From NCBI RefSeq assembly GCF_900604535.1, contig NZ_UWOT01000002.1:314487-378486 (forward strand): a stretch of 64,000 bases of DNA, written 5' to 3'. The translations under genes and the position numbers were made by a program. The stretch is from Romboutsia_E sp900604535 (GTDB taxonomy: Bacteria; Bacillota; Clostridia; Peptostreptococcales; Peptostreptococcaceae). The notes under the pieces are model-generated. The model was not told where the DNA came from. It saw only the letters and a list, made by a program, of their open reading frames with translations, and did no database searches. Positions 54,365 to 63,809 of this stretch are shown here, in pieces (position 1 is the first letter of the stretch; every line of letters begins with the position of its first letter).

Positions 54365-55336
54365 ATGATTAAATGGGGAATAATAGGACTTGGTGCAATA
54401 GCTAATGCTTTTGCAAAGGAAATAAATGAAACAGAAAATGGTAAATTAGTTGCAGTATATGGAAGAACAGAGACTAAAGCAAAAGAATTTTCGAATAACT
54501 ATGGAATTGAAAAATTTTATAGCAATATTGATGAATTCTTAAATGATAATGATATAGATGCAGTTTACATAGCTACACCTCACAATTATCATATGGAATA
54601 TGCAACAAAATGTATAAATGCAAAAAAACATATATTATGTGAAAAGCCATTTTCTTATAATAAAAAAACAAGTAAGTTAGTTTTAGATTTAGCCAAAGAA
54701 AATAATGTTTTTATAATGGAGGCCCTATGGACATTATTTTTACCAGCAATTAAAGAGGCGAAAAGATGGATTGATGAAGATAAGATTGGAAATATAAAAA
54801 TGATAACAGCTAACTTTGGATTTAAAAGTAAAGAGGATATTAATTCACGATTATATAATCCGAATCTTGCTGGAGGAGCTCTTTTAGATGTGGGTATTTA
54901 CACAATATTATTGTCTAACTTTATGATGAGTGATATTCCCAAGGAAATAAATGCCACTTCAGTTATGACTAGAACAAATGTAGATGAAAGTGATGTTATC
55001 AGTTTAAGATATGAAAATGATGCATTAGCATCTTTAACATGTTCCATAGCTTTAGAGACAGATAATACAGCCGTTATATATGGAGAAAAAGGTAAAATAA
55101 TTATTCCTAAATTCCATATGGCAAAAGAAGCTTATTTATATTCAAAAAATGAAGAATTATATTTTAAGGATAATTATAATAAATCAGGATATAAATATGA
55201 AATTATTGAAGTGAATGATTGTATAAAAAATAACAAAGTTGAAAGCGATATAGCATCTCACAAAGTAACTTTAGATCTAGCAAGCTTAATGGATATAGTT
55301 AGAAGTAAAATAGGATTAGTTTATCCATTTGAATAA
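54365..55336 (+). CDS. Gfo/Idh/MocA family NAD(P)-dependent oxidoreductase
   Basis: A 323-residue sugar/polyol dehydrogenase-type enzyme. The Rossmann motif is GIIGLGAIANAFA at the N-terminus. VYIATPHNYH and ILCEKPFSYNKKT carry the conserved EKP lysine, and AGGALLDVGIYT precedes the catalytic histidine-equivalent region. Substrate unknown. GGAG precedes the ATG. It is followed by a terminator. Confidence 0.93.
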   Translation: MIKWGIIGLGAIANAFAKEINETENGKLVAVYGRTETKAKEFSNNYGIEKFYSNIDEFLNDNDIDAVYIATPHNYHMEYATKCINAKKHILCEKPFSYNKKTSKLVLDLAKENNVFIMEALWTLFLPAIKEAKRWIDEDKIGNIKMITANFGFKSKEDINSRLYNPNLAGGALLDVGIYTILLSNFMMSDIPKEINATSVMTRTNVDESDVISLRYENDALASLTCSIALETDNTAVIYGEKGKIIIPKFHMAKEAYLYSKNEELYFKDNYNKSGYKYEIIEVNDCIKNNKVESDIASHKVTLDLASLMDIVRSKIGLVYPFE

Positions 55337-55385
55337 AATACAGATATAACAAAAAAATTTTATAATAATATAAAAAATTCAGTTA

Positions 55386-55417
55386 AAAATACACCTAAAA
55401 AAAGGTGTATTTTTTTT
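55386..55417 (+). terminator. terminator after the oxidoreductase gene
   Basis: AAAATACACCT pairs with AGGTGTATTTT, then more Ts. Confidence 0.9.
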
Positions 55418-55501
55418 AACAAACAAACTGTTGACAAAGTCAATTAAAAGGAGTAAATTAACTTATTGGAAATTAAAGTAAAATAAAAGGGGGGATAACT
55501 T

Positions 55502-56701
55502 ATGTTATCATATCATTTCTTACTAGACCTATCTTTAATTTTATTAAGTACAAAGGTATTAGGTTTAGTGACTAGACGATTTAAAATGCCTCAAGTTGTT
55601 GGTGCATTATTAGCTGGACTAGTATTAGGGCCTGCTATGTTAAATATACTTAAAGAAACTGATTTTATATTACAGCTATCTGAACTTGGAGTTATAGTTT
55701 TAATGTTTTGTGCAGGATTAGAATCTGACTTAGAAGATTTAAAAAAAACTGGTAAAACTTCTTTTATTATAGCTGTTTTAGGAGTTTTAGTGCCTTTAAT
55801 TGGAGGATTCTTAGTAGGCCATTTTTATGGGTATATAAGTGGTGATACTGGGAATACATTTTTAAAAAATATATTTATAGGAATAGTTTTAACTGCAACT
55901 TCAGTTAGTATAACAGTTGAAACATTAAAAGAAATGGGAAAATTAAATACATCTGTAGGTACAGCGATATTAGGAGCTGCAATTATAGATGATATACTTG
56001 GAATAGTAGGTTTGACATTAGTAACAAGTCTTTCAGACACATCAGTTAATGTCAGTAGTGTATTGTTAAAAATAGTTGGATTTTTTATATTTGCAATCAT
56101 AGTAGGAATAATTTTTTATAATATATTTAAAAGGTGGTCTGAACGTGAAGATAGAGATAGAAGAAGGTTTATAATAGCTGCATTTGTATTTTGTTTGGTA
56201 TTTGCATATATATCAGAAGAGATATTTAATGTAGCTGGTATAACTGGTGCATTTATAGCAGGGCTAACATTATCTAATATAAATAAAAAAGAGTATATAG
56301 AAGCTAGGCTAGGTGTAGTATCCTACACTTTATTATCACCAGTATTTTTTGCAAGTATAGGATTAAAGATAGTTTTACCTAAAATGGATATAAACATGAT
56401 TATATTTGCAACATTATTAACTATAGTGGCAATACTAAGTAAAATAATTGGTTGTGGATTAGGAGCAAAACTTTGTAAATATTCTAAAAAAGAATCATTT
56501 CAAATTGGTATAGGGATGGTATCAAGAGGAGAAGTTGCACTTATAGTAGCTAGTAAGGGGGCAGCATTAGGTCTTATATCATCAACAATGCTGGGGCCAA
56601 TAGTAATTGTAGCTGTAATAACTACTATTATATCTCCAATACTATTAAAATTAGCATTTAGAAGTAAAAAAGAATCTTTACAAGTTGATTTAGTAAAATA
56701 G
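55502..56701 (+). CDS. CPA2-type cation:proton antiporter
   Basis: A 399-residue membrane protein with about twelve helices of the Na+/H+ exchanger superfamily (KefB/GerN-like). MPQVVGALLAGLVLGPAML is the typical N-terminal segment, GAAIIDDILGIVGL holds the paired Asp residues of the ion site, and GMVSRGEVALIVAS is conserved. There is no C-terminal TrkA-N domain, so it is closer to GerN/NapA than KefC. GGGGGG precedes the ATG. Confidence 0.93.
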   Translation: MLSYHFLLDLSLILLSTKVLGLVTRRFKMPQVVGALLAGLVLGPAMLNILKETDFILQLSELGVIVLMFCAGLESDLEDLKKTGKTSFIIAVLGVLVPLIGGFLVGHFYGYISGDTGNTFLKNIFIGIVLTATSVSITVETLKEMGKLNTSVGTAILGAAIIDDILGIVGLTLVTSLSDTSVNVSSVLLKIVGFFIFAIIVGIIFYNIFKRWSEREDRDRRRFIIAAFVFCLVFAYISEEIFNVAGITGAFIAGLTLSNINKKEYIEARLGVVSYTLLSPVFFASIGLKIVLPKMDINMIIFATLLTIVAILSKIIGCGLGAKLCKYSKKESFQIGIGMVSRGEVALIVASKGAALGLISSTMLGPIVIVAVITTIISPILLKLAFRSKKESLQVDLVK

Positions 56702-56705
56702 TATA

Positions 56706-56750
56706 TAAATTATAAAAGGATGGTCTTTTAAACCATCCTTTTATAATTTA
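56706..56750. terminator. bidirectional terminator
   Basis: About 19 bp of perfect inverted repeat (arms 56706-56724 and ~56732-56750) with AAAGGATGGT/ACCATCCTTT at the core. It lies between convergent genes. Confidence 0.9.
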
Positions 56751-57374
56751 TATTTTTATGGGTGAATCGTAGTTAATATCTTTAGTATCAACTTTTATAG
56801 ACTCAATAATAACATCTTTAACTGGTCTATCATTAGCACCTGTTTCAACATTTTCAATTTCATGAACAATGTCCATACCATTTATAACCTTACCAAAAGA
56901 AGCATATTGACCATCTAAATGTGGAGCATCTTTAGTTACTATAAAGAATTGACTTCCACCACTGTTTTTGCTTTGACTTCTTGCCATAGATATTACACCC
57001 TCAGTATGACTTAAGTTATTTGTGAATTTATTACTTGTAAATTCACCTTTTATTTTATAACCAGGTCCACCCATACCACTTCCCTCAGGGTCTCCACCTT
57101 GAATCATAAAGTCTTTTATAATTCTGTGGAAAGTAAGCCCATCATAAAATCCATTATTTGATAATTCTATAAAATTATTTACGGTATTTGGAGCTATATG
57201 TGGATATAATTCAACTTCAACAGTACCAAAATCTTTGAATGTTATAGTTGCTATAGGTAATTCTTTAGGTGGAGTTCTCACTTCATCAACTACAGTATTT
57301 GATGAACAACCAACTAAAGAAAGTACTGATGCTATAATACTTGCAATAAATCCTTTTTTCTTTTTTGTTGTCAT
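56748..57374 (-). CDS. lipoprotein cyclophilin-type peptidyl-prolyl isomerase
   Basis: Extracellular foldase of 208 residues: lipobox SLVGC near residue 22, then a cyclophilin domain with FHRIIKDFMIQGGDPEGSG, GVISMARSQSKNSGGSQFFI and APHLDGQYASFGKVI. These cover the active-site Arg, Phe and Gln. The start is ATG 57374 behind AAGGATGG, because only this start gives a proper lipoprotein signal. It may help fold surface proteins. Confidence 0.95.
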   Translation of the reverse strand: MTTKKKKGFIASIIASVLSLVGCSSNTVVDEVRTPPKELPIATITFKDFGTVEVELYPHIAPNTVNNFIELSNNGFYDGLTFHRIIKDFMIQGGDPEGSGMGGPGYKIKGEFTSNKFTNNLSHTEGVISMARSQSKNSGGSQFFIVTKDAPHLDGQYASFGKVINGMDIVHEIENVETGANDRPVKDVIIESIKVDTKDINYDSPIKI

Positions 57375-57569
57375 ATATGTACCATCCTTAATTTTAATAT
57401 TATTTATTATATCATAAAGAAATTGACTACTCAAAATAAACTAGACGAAAAGCAAGATAAAATAATACTAATTTATTTCTACTTGAATATAGAATTAACA
57501 AGTATTTACATATATATAACAATCTTTTTTACAAATAATATAAATATATTTACTTAAAGGAGGAACCTT

Positions 57570-57746
57570 ATGGATAAGAAAAATAAGTGTGAATGTAACA
57601 ATCAATGGGCAGGTGCAAATGCATCTTTAACAAGTAAGGCAGAAATAAAACAAAAAGATGAAAATAATAATCAATGGACATCCACTTTAAAGAAAAGTCC
57701 AGATGTATATGGTGAAAATTGTCATCCAGAGAAACATAACAAATAG
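57570..57746 (+). CDS. 58-residue hydrophilic protein
   Basis: A small gene with an excellent AAAGGAGGAACCTT site before ATG 57570. The protein starts MDKKNKCECNNQWAGANA. It has two NNQW repeats about 25 residues apart, three Cys residues and a basic tail HPEKHNK. No signal peptide or helix is seen. The repeat and its isolation (own ribosome site, T-box promoter after it) suggest a real expressed peptide of unknown role. Confidence 0.6.
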   Translation: MDKKNKCECNNQWAGANASLTSKAEIKQKDENNNQWTSTLKKSPDVYGENCHPEKHNK

Positions 57747-57819
57747 GTATACATATAATATAAGAGTAGTAGTTTTTAAAAAATATAATTAAAAAAATAT
57801 TTAGAAAATTAAAAAATGA

Positions 57820-57848
57820 TTGACAAAGATATAGTATGCATATATTAT
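57820..57848 (+). promoter_or_regulatory. promoter of the Met T-box transcript
   Basis: TTGACA at 57820-57825 and TATTAT at 57843-57848, 17-base spacer. Confidence 0.8.
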
Positions 57849-57870
57849 ATAAATATAAAATTAATTAAAC

Positions 57871-58153
57871 GCAGAGAAAAGGAAAGTAACTTTAAAAATA
57901 CTTATACAGAGAGTTCCTGTTGGTGAGAAGGAGCAAAGGATATTAAAGCGAAAATGGCCTTGGAGTGGTGTACCGAGATCGTAAAGATTTAGGCTACAAC
58001 GGGTTCACCCGTTACAGTGATAAAGTATAACCAAAATGTTGGTGTACTTGATGAGGTTTGTATCGTGAGATACAAATAAATTAGGATGGTAACACGAAGA
58101 TAATACTCTCGTTCCTAAGACGTAGTCTTAGGGATGAGAGTTTTTTATTGCTT
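57871..58153 (+). promoter_or_regulatory. T-box leader with ATG (Met) specifier
   Basis: AGTA at 57885-57888 faces GAA (57950-57952) across CTTTAA/TTAAAG. One base later the specifier reads ATG (57954-57956). The same GAA-plus-one rule gives AAC in the asnA leader of this window. The T-box core is TGGTAACACG at 58087-58096, and the terminator is 58106-58140 followed by six Ts. This predicts activation by uncharged tRNA-Met. Confidence 0.9.
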
Positions 58154-58249
58154 ATATAGCTAACGCGCGGGCTAAGTATTTATAAGTAAAAAGTGGTTAT
58201 ACATTAAAGTACTGACATTATAATTAAAATAAAAAAGGAGAGATATGAA

Positions 58250-59563
58250 ATGAAAAATGAAATAAAAAAAGGTAATCCATTTGCCTTATTACCATTAGCT
58301 GTGTTTTTGATCCTATTTTTAGGAAGTGGAATTATAAGTGGGGATTTTTATAAACTACCAGCTTTAGTAGCATTTATAATAGCAGCAGGTGTAGCATTAT
58401 TATTTAACAGAAAAGCAACCTTAGAGGAAAAATTAAATGTATTTTGTAAGGGAGCAGGAGATTCTAATATTATTACAATGGTTATAATATTTTTACTTGC
58501 AGGAGCATTTTCAGGAGTTGCTAAAGCAACTGGAGGTGTAGATGCAACAGTTAATTTAAGTTTATCAATACTACCATCAAATTTAATAGTTACAGGTCTA
58601 TTTGTAATAGGATGCTTTATATCAGTTTCAATGGGAACATCAGTAGGTACAATAGCAGCATTAGCACCAATTGGTTTAGGTATAGCGGAAAAAACATCTA
58701 TACCAGTAGCATTAGTAATAGGAGCAGTTGTAGGTGGAGCTATGTTTGGTGATAATTTATCTATAATATCAGACACAACTATAGCTGCAGTTAGAACTCA
58801 AGGATGTGAATTAAAAGATAAGTTTAAAGTGAACTTTTTTATAGTTTTACCAGCGGCTATAATAACAGCAATATTATTAACGATTGTAACATCAGGATAT
58901 AATATAAATTTAGGTCAAAACTATGAGTATGAAATAATAAAAGTTGTTCCTTACTTATTGGTATTAATAGGTGCTTTATGTGGAGTAAATGTATTTGTAT
59001 TACTAGGTAGTGGAGTTTTATTTGCAGGTGTTGTAGGATTAGCGACAAGTACTTTTGATATATATGGTCTTATAGAAGCAGCTTCAACTGGAATAAGTGG
59101 AATGTATGAATTATGTTTACTATCAATAATAATTGGTGGTGTAGTTGAAGTTATAAAATATAATGGTGGAATAGATTATGTACTTTACTTTATAACAAGT
59201 AAAATAAATAGTAAAAAAGGTGCTGAATTTGGTATAGCAGCTTTAGTTAGTGTTATAGATTTATGTACAGCAAATAATACAATAGCTATAGTTGCAGCAG
59301 GACCATTAGCTAAAAATATATCAGAAGAATATGGAATTGATAAAAGAAAATCAGCTAGTATATTAGATATATTCTCATCTTGTTGGCAAGGGATAATACC
59401 ATATGGAGCACAATTATTAACAGCTGCAGGTGTAGCGGGAATATCTCCAGTAGAGATAATACCATATCTTTACTATCCAGGATTAATGTTTATATGTGGA
59501 ATACTGTCAATTGCATTTTCAAAATCGGTATCTGAAAAGTTTAAAGCTAAAAACATAGCTTAA
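58250..59563 (+). CDS. NhaC-family transporter, probable methionine permease
   Basis: A 437-residue membrane protein of the NhaC Na+/H+ antiporter family, about twelve helices. Segments are SMGTSVGTIAALAPIG, GAMFGDNLSIISDTTIAA and CTANNTIAIVAAGPLAK. Most members move ions or amino acids. Control by a Met-specific T-box makes methionine the best guess; NhaC-superfamily methionine transporters (MetT) are known. ATG 58250 follows AAGGAG; an upstream ATG at 58245 stops after two codons. Confidence 0.88.
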   Translation: MKNEIKKGNPFALLPLAVFLILFLGSGIISGDFYKLPALVAFIIAAGVALLFNRKATLEEKLNVFCKGAGDSNIITMVIIFLLAGAFSGVAKATGGVDATVNLSLSILPSNLIVTGLFVIGCFISVSMGTSVGTIAALAPIGLGIAEKTSIPVALVIGAVVGGAMFGDNLSIISDTTIAAVRTQGCELKDKFKVNFFIVLPAAIITAILLTIVTSGYNINLGQNYEYEIIKVVPYLLVLIGALCGVNVFVLLGSGVLFAGVVGLATSTFDIYGLIEAASTGISGMYELCLLSIIIGGVVEVIKYNGGIDYVLYFITSKINSKKGAEFGIAALVSVIDLCTANNTIAIVAAGPLAKNISEEYGIDKRKSASILDIFSSCWQGIIPYGAQLLTAAGVAGISPVEIIPYLYYPGLMFICGILSIAFSKSVSEKFKAKNIA

Positions 59564-59670
59564 TAAATATTAAACTTAATATTACTAGGTAGATCAATTG
59601 TAGACGAATCATCTGTTAAACATTAATGAGTAAGTTGATGGTACGAGTGTATCTAGGTACTAAAAAATAA

Positions 59671-59710
59671 AAAAATAGCTATTGAATATAATCAATAGCT
59701 ATTTTTGTTT
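59671..59710 (+). terminator. terminator after the NhaC-family gene
   Basis: AAAAATAGCTATTGA pairs with TCAATAGCTATTTTT. Confidence 0.9.
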
Positions 59711-59859
59711 TTAATAAAAATTTCTAAAAATTAAGAATATAAGTATACAATTTAAAAAATTATTGTTATAATGTAAGGAAAATTAAAAATATTCTAAAAA
59801 TAATTTTGATAGAATATGACATTAATATATTTATCAAAAGAGTAATTGGGGGGAAAACG

Positions 59860-61107
59860 ATGAAAGAAATGATTAACAAATGGAACAAAATAAGCTTAGT
59901 TAAAAGAATTTTAGTAGGATTAATTATTGGTATTATATTAGCTTTAGTAGTTCCAAATGCTGCTAGTCCAATCGTAATATTGGGATCATTATTTGTAGGA
60001 GCATTAAAATCAGTCGCACCAATACTGGTATTTTTCTTAGTAATGACAGCAATATCTCAGCATGATAGTGGTAAAAAAACGAATATGAAGTCGATAATAT
60101 GTCTTTATCTTTTAGGGACATTTTTAGCAGGACTTGTTGCAGTTGCAGCTAGTTTTTTATTCCCAATAACATTAACTTTAGGTGCAAGCGTAACAGACGT
60201 TACACCTCCGAGTGGAGTTGTTGAAGTATTAAAGAACTTATTACTTAATGTGGTTGATAATCCAGTTAAAGCTTTATTTAATGCAAATTATATAGGTATA
60301 TTAGCTTGGGCACTAATATTAGGATTTGCTCTTAAAAATGCTGAACAAAGTACGAAAATAATGATAAGTAATGTTTCAGATGCTTTATCACAAATTGTGA
60401 GATGGATAATAAACTTTGCACCATTTGGAATAATGGGACTAGTGTTTGATAGTATAGCTACACAAGGATTAGAGACATTATTAGGATATGGTAAATTAAT
60501 AATTTTATTAGTTGGTTCTATGGCATTTATAGCACTTGTAATAAATCCGTTAATAGTATTTATAGGGATACGTAAGAATCCATATCCATTGGTACTTAAA
60601 TGTTTAAAAGATAGTGGATTAACGGCATTCTTTACTCGTAGTTCTGCAGCAAATATACCTGTAAATATGGAATTATGCGAAGAGTTAGGATTAGATAAAG
60701 ATACCTATTCAGTATCCATTCCTTTAGGGGCTACAATTAATATGGGAGGAGCTGCAATAACTATATCAATACTAACTCTTGCCGCAGTACATACTTTAAA
60801 TATAGAAGTTGATATGGGAATGGCCTTAGTTCTTAGTTTATTATCTGCAGTAAGTGCTTGTGGAGCTTCAGGGGTTGCAGGTGGTTCATTATTATTAATT
60901 CCTCTTGCTTGTAGCTTATTTGGAATATCAAATGATATAGCAATGCAGGTAGTTGGTGTTGGGTTTATAGTTGGAGTTATACAAGATTCTTGCGAAACTG
61001 CACTTAATTCATCTACAGATGTTCTTTTTACAGCGGTAGCAGAACTTTCTAAAAAGCGCAAACAAGAATCTAGAAAAGAAGTTGAGTATGTAAAAGATTT
61101 TAGTTAA
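59860..61107 (+). CDS. sstT: serine/threonine:Na+ symporter SstT
   Basis: A 415-residue member of the dicarboxylate/amino acid:cation symporter family. LVGLIIGIILALVVPNAASP opens it. TRSSAANIPVNMELCEELGL, IPLGATINMGGAA and VGVIQDSCETALNSSTDVLF are the substrate and sodium-binding re-entrant segments of SstT. ATG 59860 lies after GGGGGGAAAACG; the longer in-frame start at 59806 has no ribosome site. It is monocistronic. Confidence 0.93.
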   Translation: MKEMINKWNKISLVKRILVGLIIGIILALVVPNAASPIVILGSLFVGALKSVAPILVFFLVMTAISQHDSGKKTNMKSIICLYLLGTFLAGLVAVAASFLFPITLTLGASVTDVTPPSGVVEVLKNLLLNVVDNPVKALFNANYIGILAWALILGFALKNAEQSTKIMISNVSDALSQIVRWIINFAPFGIMGLVFDSIATQGLETLLGYGKLIILLVGSMAFIALVINPLIVFIGIRKNPYPLVLKCLKDSGLTAFFTRSSAANIPVNMELCEELGLDKDTYSVSIPLGATINMGGAAITISILTLAAVHTLNIEVDMGMALVLSLLSAVSACGASGVAGGSLLLIPLACSLFGISNDIAMQVVGVGFIVGVIQDSCETALNSSTDVLFTAVAELSKKRKQESRKEVEYVKDFS

Positions 61108-61127
61108 TATTTTTATTAAGAGTCTAG

Positions 61128-61166
61128 AGAATCTAATGTATTAGTCTAATGCATTAGATTCTTTTT
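61128..61166 (+). terminator. terminator after sstT
   Basis: AGAATCTAATG pairs with CATTAGATTCT, then TTTTT. Confidence 0.85.
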
Positions 61167-61230
61167 ATATATAATTAAATAGAGTAAAACTTGCTATAAT
61201 AATAAGTGAAATAATTTAAAGAGGTAAGAT

Positions 61231-62082
61231 ATGGAGAAGATAGGATTAATATTAGAAGGAGGCGGTATGAGAGGTATTTATACTGCCGGTGTTTTAGATT
61301 TTTTTATAGAAAAAGATATAGAGGTAGATATAGTTATCGGTGTTTCAGCAGGAAGTTGTCATGGTGCGTCTTATTTATCTAGACAGTTCAAGAGATCGTA
61401 CCATGCTACCTTAGATTATATAGAAGATAAAGAATATTTAAGTTTTAGAAATCTTATAAAAACGGGATCTATATTCGGCATGGATTTTATATTTAATAAG
61501 ATACCAAATGAATTAAACATATTTGATCATAAAACATTTAACAAATCAAAATCTAAATTTATAGTGGTAACAACTAACTGTGAAAGTGGTAAAGCTGAGT
61601 ATTTTGAACTAAAAGATATGAATAAAGAAATATTATATATGCAAGCATCATCATCAATACCTATGTTCGCAAATATTGTAGAAGTTGATGGATATAAATT
61701 AGTTGATGGAGGAATAGCAGATTCTATACCTATAGAATATTCATTAAGTCAAGGATATAAAAAGAATATAGTTATACTTACAAGAGATGAAACATACAAA
61801 AAAGATAAGTTAAAGTTTATACCTATAATAAAAAGTAGGTATAGAGAATATCCAAAGCTAGTAGATGCTATGGAAAATAGACATATTAATTATAATAAAA
61901 GTTTAGATTTAGTAAAAAAATTAGAGGATACAGGAGATGCTTTTGTTATTAGACCTAAAAAGCCAGTAAAAATTAGCCAACTAGAAAAGAATAGAGAAAA
62001 ATTAAATCAGCTATATGAAGATGGATATAATGATGCAAAAGAGGTTTACAATGATATTCTAAAGTTTATGAAAAAAGAATAA
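61231..62082 (+). CDS. patatin-like phospholipase family protein
   Basis: A 283-residue acyl hydrolase with LILEGGGMRGIYTAGVLD as oxyanion loop, S39 in GVSAG as nucleophile and the Asp in VDGGIADSIP. The C-terminal half fits the YjjU/RssA-like group. It is a second patatin fold beside 51123-52037, with low similarity between them. No signal peptide. Ribosome site AGAGGT. Confidence 0.92.
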   Translation: MEKIGLILEGGGMRGIYTAGVLDFFIEKDIEVDIVIGVSAGSCHGASYLSRQFKRSYHATLDYIEDKEYLSFRNLIKTGSIFGMDFIFNKIPNELNIFDHKTFNKSKSKFIVVTTNCESGKAEYFELKDMNKEILYMQASSSIPMFANIVEVDGYKLVDGGIADSIPIEYSLSQGYKKNIVILTRDETYKKDKLKFIPIIKSRYREYPKLVDAMENRHINYNKSLDLVKKLEDTGDAFVIRPKKPVKISQLEKNREKLNQLYEDGYNDAKEVYNDILKFMKKE

Positions 62083-62234
62083 TTTTAAATAATACATAAA
62101 AGATTCAAGTTTATAATGGAAATTTTAGCTTTTTATAGCTTGTAATATTATTAATTTTTTATTATATTAAATTTTGAAGTTAAACTTATATCAAAAATAA
62201 TAAAAGTTAAATTAAAACTTTAGGAGGAAGACTT

Positions 62235-62942
62235 ATGGGATTAACAGCACATAATAATGCAAATAAAGGAGATATAGCAGAAACTATACTATTACCTGGA
62301 GATCCATTAAGAGCTAAATTTATAGCAGAGAATTTTTTAGAAGATGCAGTTGAATACAACACTGTTAGAGGAATGTATGGATACACTGGATACTATAAAG
62401 GGAAAAGAATATCTGTACAAGGAACAGGTATGGGTGGTCCATCAATGGGAATATACTCATATGAACTAATACATTTTTATGGAGTTAAGAATCTTATAAG
62501 AATAGGTTCAGCGGGAGCATTAAGTAAGGATTTAAAAATTCAAGACTTAGTTATAGGAATGGCTGCTAGTACAGATTCAAACTTTGGAGCTCAATACAAC
62601 TTACCTGGAACTTATGCTCCATCAGCAAGTTTTGATCTTGTAAAAAAAGCTTATGATATAGCTAAAGAAAAAGGTATAGATGCAAAAGTTGGGAATATTT
62701 TATCAAGTGATGTATTTTACAGTGATACTGGTATGGAGTCATTAAAAGTATGGAGTAAGATGAATATATTAGCTGTGGAAATGGAAGCTGCAGCTCTTTA
62801 TATGAATGCAGCTAGAGCTGGGGTTAATGCACTTTGTATGCTTACGATTTCAGATTTACCATTTGAAGGTGTTGCTACTACTGCAATGGAAAGACAAACA
62901 GCATTTACAAAAATGATGGAAGTTGCATTAGAATTAGCATAA
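62235..62942 (+). CDS. deoD: purine nucleoside phosphorylase, DeoD type
   Basis: Hexameric phosphorylase that splits purine (deoxy)nucleosides to base and sugar 1-phosphate. The 235 residues contain LLPGDPLRAKFIA, GTGMGGPSMGIYSYEL, RIGSAGAL and EMEAAALYM, all family signatures. AGGAGG precedes the ATG. It stands alone and ends in a strong terminator. Confidence 0.98.
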   Translation: MGLTAHNNANKGDIAETILLPGDPLRAKFIAENFLEDAVEYNTVRGMYGYTGYYKGKRISVQGTGMGGPSMGIYSYELIHFYGVKNLIRIGSAGALSKDLKIQDLVIGMAASTDSNFGAQYNLPGTYAPSASFDLVKKAYDIAKEKGIDAKVGNILSSDVFYSDTGMESLKVWSKMNILAVEMEAAALYMNAARAGVNALCMLTISDLPFEGVATTAMERQTAFTKMMEVALELA

Positions 62943-62947
62943 TAAAT

Positions 62948-62998
62948 AAAAAAGAACTGATAAAATGATGTTATAAATTATTTTATCAGTTCTTTTTT
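62948..62998 (+). terminator. terminator after deoD
   Basis: AAAAAAGAACTGATAAAAT pairs with ATTTTATCAGTTCTTTTTT. Confidence 0.9.
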
Positions 62999-63080
62999 AT
63001 TTATTAAAATTTGAATTAGTTGCAAATTGACCAATATTTGATAATATAAAGTATATAAAAGTTATAATAAGGAGATATAT

Positions 63081-63740
63081 ATGCCTAAATATGCAAAATT
63101 ACAAAAAAATATAAATGGAAAAGAAAAATATGTAATAACTCCAATGATACCAGGTGGATACCTAACACCTCAAACACTTATAAAAATAGGTGAAGTAGCT
63201 AAAAAATATAATGCATTTGTAAGATTAACATCTGCACAAAAAATAGCAATTGGTAATATAAAAGAAGAAGACATAGATTCAATATGGGAAGAACTAGAAA
63301 TGGAACCTGCCATAAAAAATATATGCTCAGTAATAAATGTAGAAATGTGCTCGGCAAATTTTTGCAGAAGATCAAAGTATCCGATAATAGGATTAGGTAT
63401 AAAAGTGACAAAGAAATTTCATGGAATGGAATTACCAGGTAAAGTAAAAATTGCAGTAGCAGGATGTAAAAACGCATGTATAAATGCATATACAAAGGAT
63501 ATTGGAATTTTATCAAATGTTGAGGGAAAATTATTTATAGTTGTAGGTGGAAAGGGTGGTGTAAACCCAAGAAAATATGATATATTAGCTGAAAACCTAA
63601 ATGAAATTGAAGTAATAGATATTATTGATAAATTACTTTATTTATACAAAAGAAATGCTTTAGATAGCGAAAAGTTTACTATGTTTATAGAAAGAATTGG
63701 TATAAAAGATATAAAAGAGAATATATTATTAAAAATTTAA
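63081..63740 (+). CDS. small siroheme/4Fe-4S nitrite-sulfite reductase-like protein
   Basis: A 219-residue protein with one ferredoxin-like half domain (YVITPMIPGGYLTP, then VRLTSAQKIAIG) and one Fe-S/siroheme half. The cluster cysteines are C90, C95, C129 and C133 (MCSANFC and GCKNAC). Full nitrite/sulfite reductases carry two such halves, so this is the minimal anaerobe form. No electron-transfer partner is visible before the contig ends. Ribosome site AAGGAG. Confidence 0.85.
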   Translation: MPKYAKLQKNINGKEKYVITPMIPGGYLTPQTLIKIGEVAKKYNAFVRLTSAQKIAIGNIKEEDIDSIWEELEMEPAIKNICSVINVEMCSANFCRRSKYPIIGLGIKVTKKFHGMELPGKVKIAVAGCKNACINAYTKDIGILSNVEGKLFIVVGGKGGVNPRKYDILAENLNEIEVIDIIDKLLYLYKRNALDSEKFTMFIERIGIKDIKENILLKI

Positions 63741-63744
63741 TAAT

Positions 63745-63809
63745 ATGATATTTAAGATAGACTATAAAATAACGGGAGACATTGCTATTGAATATAAAAA
63801 GTTTAAGTT
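63745..63809 (+). CDS. possible start of a further gene, cut by the adapter junction
   Basis: ATG 63745 opens a frame reading MIFKIDYKITGDIAIEYKK that is still open at the adapter. It has no Shine-Dalgarno, starts five bases after the previous stop and is only 21 codons long, so this is tentative. Confidence 0.25.

Noticed and set aside
58150..58190. GC-rich patch after the Met T-box terminator as a separate RNA element
   Set aside because: Only a short GCGCGGGC run with weak flanking complementarity; too little to support a feature.
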